A stretch of DNA of 64,000 nt from SMWC01 sp045561055. GTDB taxonomy: Bacteria > Pseudomonadota > Gammaproteobacteria > Steroidobacterales > Rariloculaceae. Each line of letters opens with the position of its first letter. Position 1 is the stretch's first letter. The notes beneath the pieces were generated by a model. That model had not been told where the DNA came from. It saw only the letters and a program-made list of their open reading frames with translations, and ran no database searches. The translations under genes and the position numbers were made by a program. Where the stretch lies: the NCBI GenBank assembly GCA_045561055.1, contig JBJKYL010000017.1, forward strand, positions 310,001-374,000, read 5' to 3'. This document shows, one piece after another, positions 61,320-64,000 of the stretch.

Positions 61320-61943
61320 CTAATTGTTAAACATAGATATAATATTAATAAATTTTTTTAGGATAGCCGCTGTAGCTCCCCAAACATAATGCTCAGCATA
61401 GTCAAAATCATACATTTTCATAATAGTCCCGAACCGTTCCCGCTGAGTTAGGCGAATATTTCCCTTAGCGAGCAAAAATGTCAGTGGCACCTCGAAAACT
61501 TCCGCAACCTCGCTTTGCTCAGGAATCGCCACAAATTCGTTTGATACGAAACAGACGATGGGTGTGATGACGTAGCCCGTACCCGTTAAAAAGTCTTGCA
61601 TGGTTCCGGCAACCGAAACCAGAGACCTATCAAGCCCTACCTCCTCTTGAGCCTCTCTTAGAGCTGCTTCAATTGGACCGGAATCGGTTCTCTCAAGTTG
61701 CCCCCCGGGGAAACTCACCTGACCCGCGTGATCACTTAAATGGTCAGCTCTCTTGGTCAATAAAACCTGCAACCCGCTTGGCCGTTCGATAAGCGCTAGC
61801 AAAACAGCAGCCGGTTTCGGAGAATCGTTAAGGTAATCAAGCAATTCCGGCGAAACCGGCCCTTGTACCTGATCTAAAAACCGAGTCGCCGCGCTTACAG
61901 GAGCAGGCGCCTCGGCAAGCTGCTTTTCAATCAACGCACGCAA
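61320..61943 (-). CDS. Nudix hydrolase, probable CoA pyrophosphatase (NudL-like)
   Basis: A 207-residue Nudix protein. The Nudix box runs GGQLERTDSGPIEAALREAQ then EEVGL near residues 80-105, complete. The preceding AVLLALIERPSGLQVLLTKRA and DHAGQVSFPGGQ, and the LxxLxxxFSFPGG-type UPF0035 flavour of the second, are as in CoA pyrophosphatases. It would cleave CoA to phosphopantetheine and 3',5'-ADP. The start is a TTG at 61943; no ATG fits. It follows fumC by only six bases, so the two are probably co-transcribed, with mazG downstream. Confidence 0.85.
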   Translation of the reverse strand: MRALIEKQLAEAPAPVSAATRFLDQVQGPVSPELLDYLNDSPKPAAVLLALIERPSGLQVLLTKRADHLSDHAGQVSFPGGQLERTDSGPIEAALREAQEEVGLDRSLVSVAGTMQDFLTGTGYVITPIVCFVSNEFVAIPEQSEVAEVFEVPLTFLLAKGNIRLTQRERFGTIMKMYDFDYAEHYVWGATAAILKKFINIISMFNN

Positions 61944-61949
61944 AGATAT

Positions 61950-63335
61950 TTAACCCTTAATCCCGCCTCGCGTTAGCTCCATCGGATCGAGTAAATCTTT
62001 GAGATCCTTCTCGCTTAAATCAGTTTCCTCCGCCGCTACTTCCTGAATTGCACGACCATCCTTGTAGGCCTGCTTAGCCACGGCAGCACCCTTCTCATAC
62101 CCAATGACCGAATTCAGGGCCGTCACAAGAATCGGATTACGTTCTAGCGTCTCCTGAAGACGCGTTTCATTTACTACGAACCCCTCAATAGCTGAATCCG
62201 CAAGCACACGAGCTGAGTTACCTAGTAGCTCGATACTTTGCAAAAGATTGTACGCCACCACGGGAAGCATGACGTTGAGCTGAAAGTTACCAGACTGGCC
62301 AGCTATCGTAATCGTGGCATCGTTACCGATTACCTGCGCCGAAGACATTGCCACAGCTTCTGGAATGACGGGATTCACCTTGCCAGGCATTATGCTGCTG
62401 CCAGGCTGTAGCGCAGGAAGTGAAATTTCAGCGAGCCCAGCTAATGGCCCGCTATTCATCCAGCGTAAATCGTTAGCGATCTTCATCAAGCTCACTGCAG
62501 TAGTCTTGAGCTGACCGGAAAGCTCAACAGCCGTGTCCTGGCTACTCATCGCTTCAAAATAGTTGTCAGTAGAACAAAAACCGATACTGGTTTTACTAGC
62601 AAGCTCTTCACATACACGAACTGCAAACTCAGGATGAGCATTGATCCCAGTCCCAACCGCTGTACCACCCTGTGTGAGACTGCTTAACCTCGGCAAAACA
62701 CCTTCGATCCGATCATAATTGGATATAACCTGTGCATGCCAACCAGATAATTCCTGATCTAATGTGACAGGCATAGCGTCCATGAGATGCGTGCGCCCAG
62801 TCTTAACAATATCGCCAAGCAGCCTACCCTTGCGTTGAATCGCATCTGATAAGTGGCGAAGCGAGGGCAACAGCACCTCCGTGACGGCAAGAGCAGCACT
62901 CACATGTATAGCCGAAGGAATCACGTCGTTGCTACTTTGCCCCATGTTCACGTGATCGTTAGGATGAACACTAAGTCCCGACGCCTCACTCGCTAAATGC
63001 GCGATAACCTCGTTCGCATTCATATTAGAACTGGTTCCTGAGCCAGTTTGGAATACATCTATCGGAAACTCAGTATCATGATCACCGCTAGCGACCGCAG
63101 CCGCTGCCGTCTTGATGGCCTCAGCGATATCGCTAGACAATAGCTCCAATCTTGAGTTGGTAGCGGCAGCTGCCGCTTTGATCAGCCCGAGCCCACGAAT
63201 GAAATAGCGTGGCATGGTAAGACCGCTAATGGGAAAATTATTGATGGCTCGCTGTGTCTGCGCACCCCAAAGAGCTTCCGAAGGGACTTCCAACGTACCC
63301 ATACTATCTCGCTCGGTTCGTGTTTTGCTTACCAT
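61950..63335 (-). CDS. fumC: class II fumarate hydratase
   Basis: A 461-residue enzyme of standard length. The superfamily signature GSSIMPGKVNP is near residue 315, with TGSGTSSNMNANEVIAHLA near 97 (active-site loop), GRTHLMDAMPVTLDQELSGW near 185, and DVIPSAIHVSAALA. The oxygen-stable, homotetrameric fumarase interconverts fumarate and malate in the TCA cycle. It is first in a unit with the Nudix gene and mazG, and divergent from purB, another member of the same superfamily. Confidence 0.96.
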   Translation of the reverse strand: MVSKTRTERDSMGTLEVPSEALWGAQTQRAINNFPISGLTMPRYFIRGLGLIKAAAAATNSRLELLSSDIAEAIKTAAAAVASGDHDTEFPIDVFQTGSGTSSNMNANEVIAHLASEASGLSVHPNDHVNMGQSSNDVIPSAIHVSAALAVTEVLLPSLRHLSDAIQRKGRLLGDIVKTGRTHLMDAMPVTLDQELSGWHAQVISNYDRIEGVLPRLSSLTQGGTAVGTGINAHPEFAVRVCEELASKTSIGFCSTDNYFEAMSSQDTAVELSGQLKTTAVSLMKIANDLRWMNSGPLAGLAEISLPALQPGSSIMPGKVNPVIPEAVAMSSAQVIGNDATITIAGQSGNFQLNVMLPVVAYNLLQSIELLGNSARVLADSAIEGFVVNETRLQETLERNPILVTALNSVIGYEKGAAVAKQAYKDGRAIQEVAAEETDLSEKDLKDLLDPMELTRGGIKG

Positions 63336-63458
63336 AGTGAATCCTTACTCTCTTTTCATGGTTACTACCAGCCCTAGCTCCCCGGCGTCGGAGAAACCCC
63401 GGGAACAGTGTATGATGCTCACTCCGCAACTGCTTGTATAGGGACACCGAGTAAACCT

Positions 63459-64000
63459 GTGGATCCTACTACACTAATAGCACTATCACCGTTAGACGGG
63501 CGCTACTCCGCAAAGGCCGCGCCACTGCGCGAGTACCTGTCCGAATATGCTCTGATCCGTTATCGCACTTTGATTGAAGTGCGCTGGCTCCAGCATTTAG
63601 CTAACGAGTCAGCTCTGAGCGAACTCGGCCCGCTCAATGAATCTGTCGAGGACGCTCTAAAACAGGTTACTGATCGCTTCAGCCTTGATGATGCCCAGCA
63701 TGTCAAAATGTTCGAAGCGGCAACCAATCACGATGTTAAAGCAGTCGAATATTTTCTTCGGAACAAGCTAGAGAATGTTTCGGATTCAGCAACTGATCTT
63801 TTGCTCATTTATCCATTTTGCATGCACTTCTGAAGACATTAATAACTTGTCTTACGCGCTAATGCTTAAAGATGTGCGGGAACTCGTGTTGATGCCAAAC
63901 ATGGAGGCAATCACAAAACAATTACAGGCTCTCGCCCATGAATTTGCCGACATACCAATGCTCGCACGGACACATGGTCAGCCAGCAAGTCCAACGACTC
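63459..64000 (+). CDS. purB: adenylosuccinate lyase, 5' part (3' end outside window; apparent frameshift)
   Basis: The start of PurB, GTG 63459: MDPTTLIALSPLDGRYSAKA, then EVRWLQHLANESAL and TNHDVKAVEYFLRNKL near residue 90. The first frame ends at 63833. Removing one T from TTTT at 63799-63802 restores the conserved FIHFACTSEDINNLSYALML and RTHGQPASPTT to the window's end, matching E. coli-type PurB. Since purB is normally essential for purine synthesis, the shift is most likely a sequencing insertion. A longer in-frame start at 63408 exists but lies in low-quality sequence. The enzyme acts at two steps of AMP synthesis. Confidence 0.9.

Overview
The window looks like one chromosomal segment of an uncultured, probably marine, gammaproteobacterium. 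The evidence is a gammaproteobacterial ccmABCDEFGHI order, a udgB-like/uvrC/pgsA/tRNA-Gly string, an E. coli-type PurB, outer-membrane TonB-dependent receptors, and a wealth of TRAP, tripartite tricarboxylate and Na+/solute transport. No rRNA, CRISPR array, phage, integrase or intact insertion sequence was seen. Taxonomy is inferred from family types and gene order only.

Layout. 1-2299: the end of an ABC-F ATPase (Uup) and a copC/copD copper pair. 2339-13223: an orphan tricarboxylate-type binding protein divergent from a Na+/solute symporter with a small membrane partner, then an operon of a DRE-TIM lyase/synthase, a three-subunit xanthine-dehydrogenase-type molybdenum hydroxylase, a zinc alcohol dehydrogenase, a DUF1330 protein and a Gfo/Idh/MocA oxidoreductase (catabolic locus 1). 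13282-19912: the complete cytochrome c maturation operon on the minus strand. 20303-24738: a TonB-dependent receptor with a strong terminator, a small lipoprotein and a MORN-repeat lipoprotein. 24823-38981: tRNA-Leu and tRNA-Cys at one end and tRNA-Gly at the other, enclosing about 13.9 kb of accessory genes (SYLF lipoprotein, HupE, TRAP transporter, anchored protein, glyoxalase II-like enzyme, amidohydrolase, FGE-fold protein, PhoD-like enzyme, orphans and a pseudogene). In E. coli the three tRNAs (Gly-GCC, Cys-GCA, Leu-UAA) are contiguous behind pgsA, so the block appears to split an ancestral tRNA operon. 39051-45900: housekeeping pgsA, uvrC, a family-5 uracil-DNA glycosylase, class II DAHP synthase, and an NfeD protease/slipin pair. 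46027-60494: catabolic locus 2, with a TonB-receptor remnant, a Tat-exported two-subunit molybdenum hydroxylase, cytochrome c, a Tat-type thiamine-diphosphate enzyme, a signal-less THI5/NMT1-like binding protein, a second molybdenum hydroxylase large subunit, a UbiD decarboxylase, a divergent TctC plus fused TctA-TctB transporter, and an RraA-fold protein. 60541-64000: mazG, a Nudix hydrolase, fumC and a divergent, truncated purB.

How the genes fit together. Two separate loci each combine carboxylate/solute uptake with molybdenum hydroxylases, suggesting an organism that oxidises aromatic, heterocyclic or other recalcitrant dissolved carbon. Locus 2 looks partly periplasmic (Tat signals on the hydroxylase and the ThDP enzyme, plus a c-type cytochrome as likely electron acceptor), and the ccm operon supplies haem attachment. 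Substrates cannot be read from the sequence.

Quality note. Five one-base shifts break four otherwise well-conserved genes (symporter, two molybdenum-hydroxylase large subunits, purB). Each is repaired by removing one base from a short repeat of one nucleotide, and all are +1 in the coding direction. Systematic homopolymer insertion errors are the simplest explanation; these genes are annotated as single interrupted coding regions.
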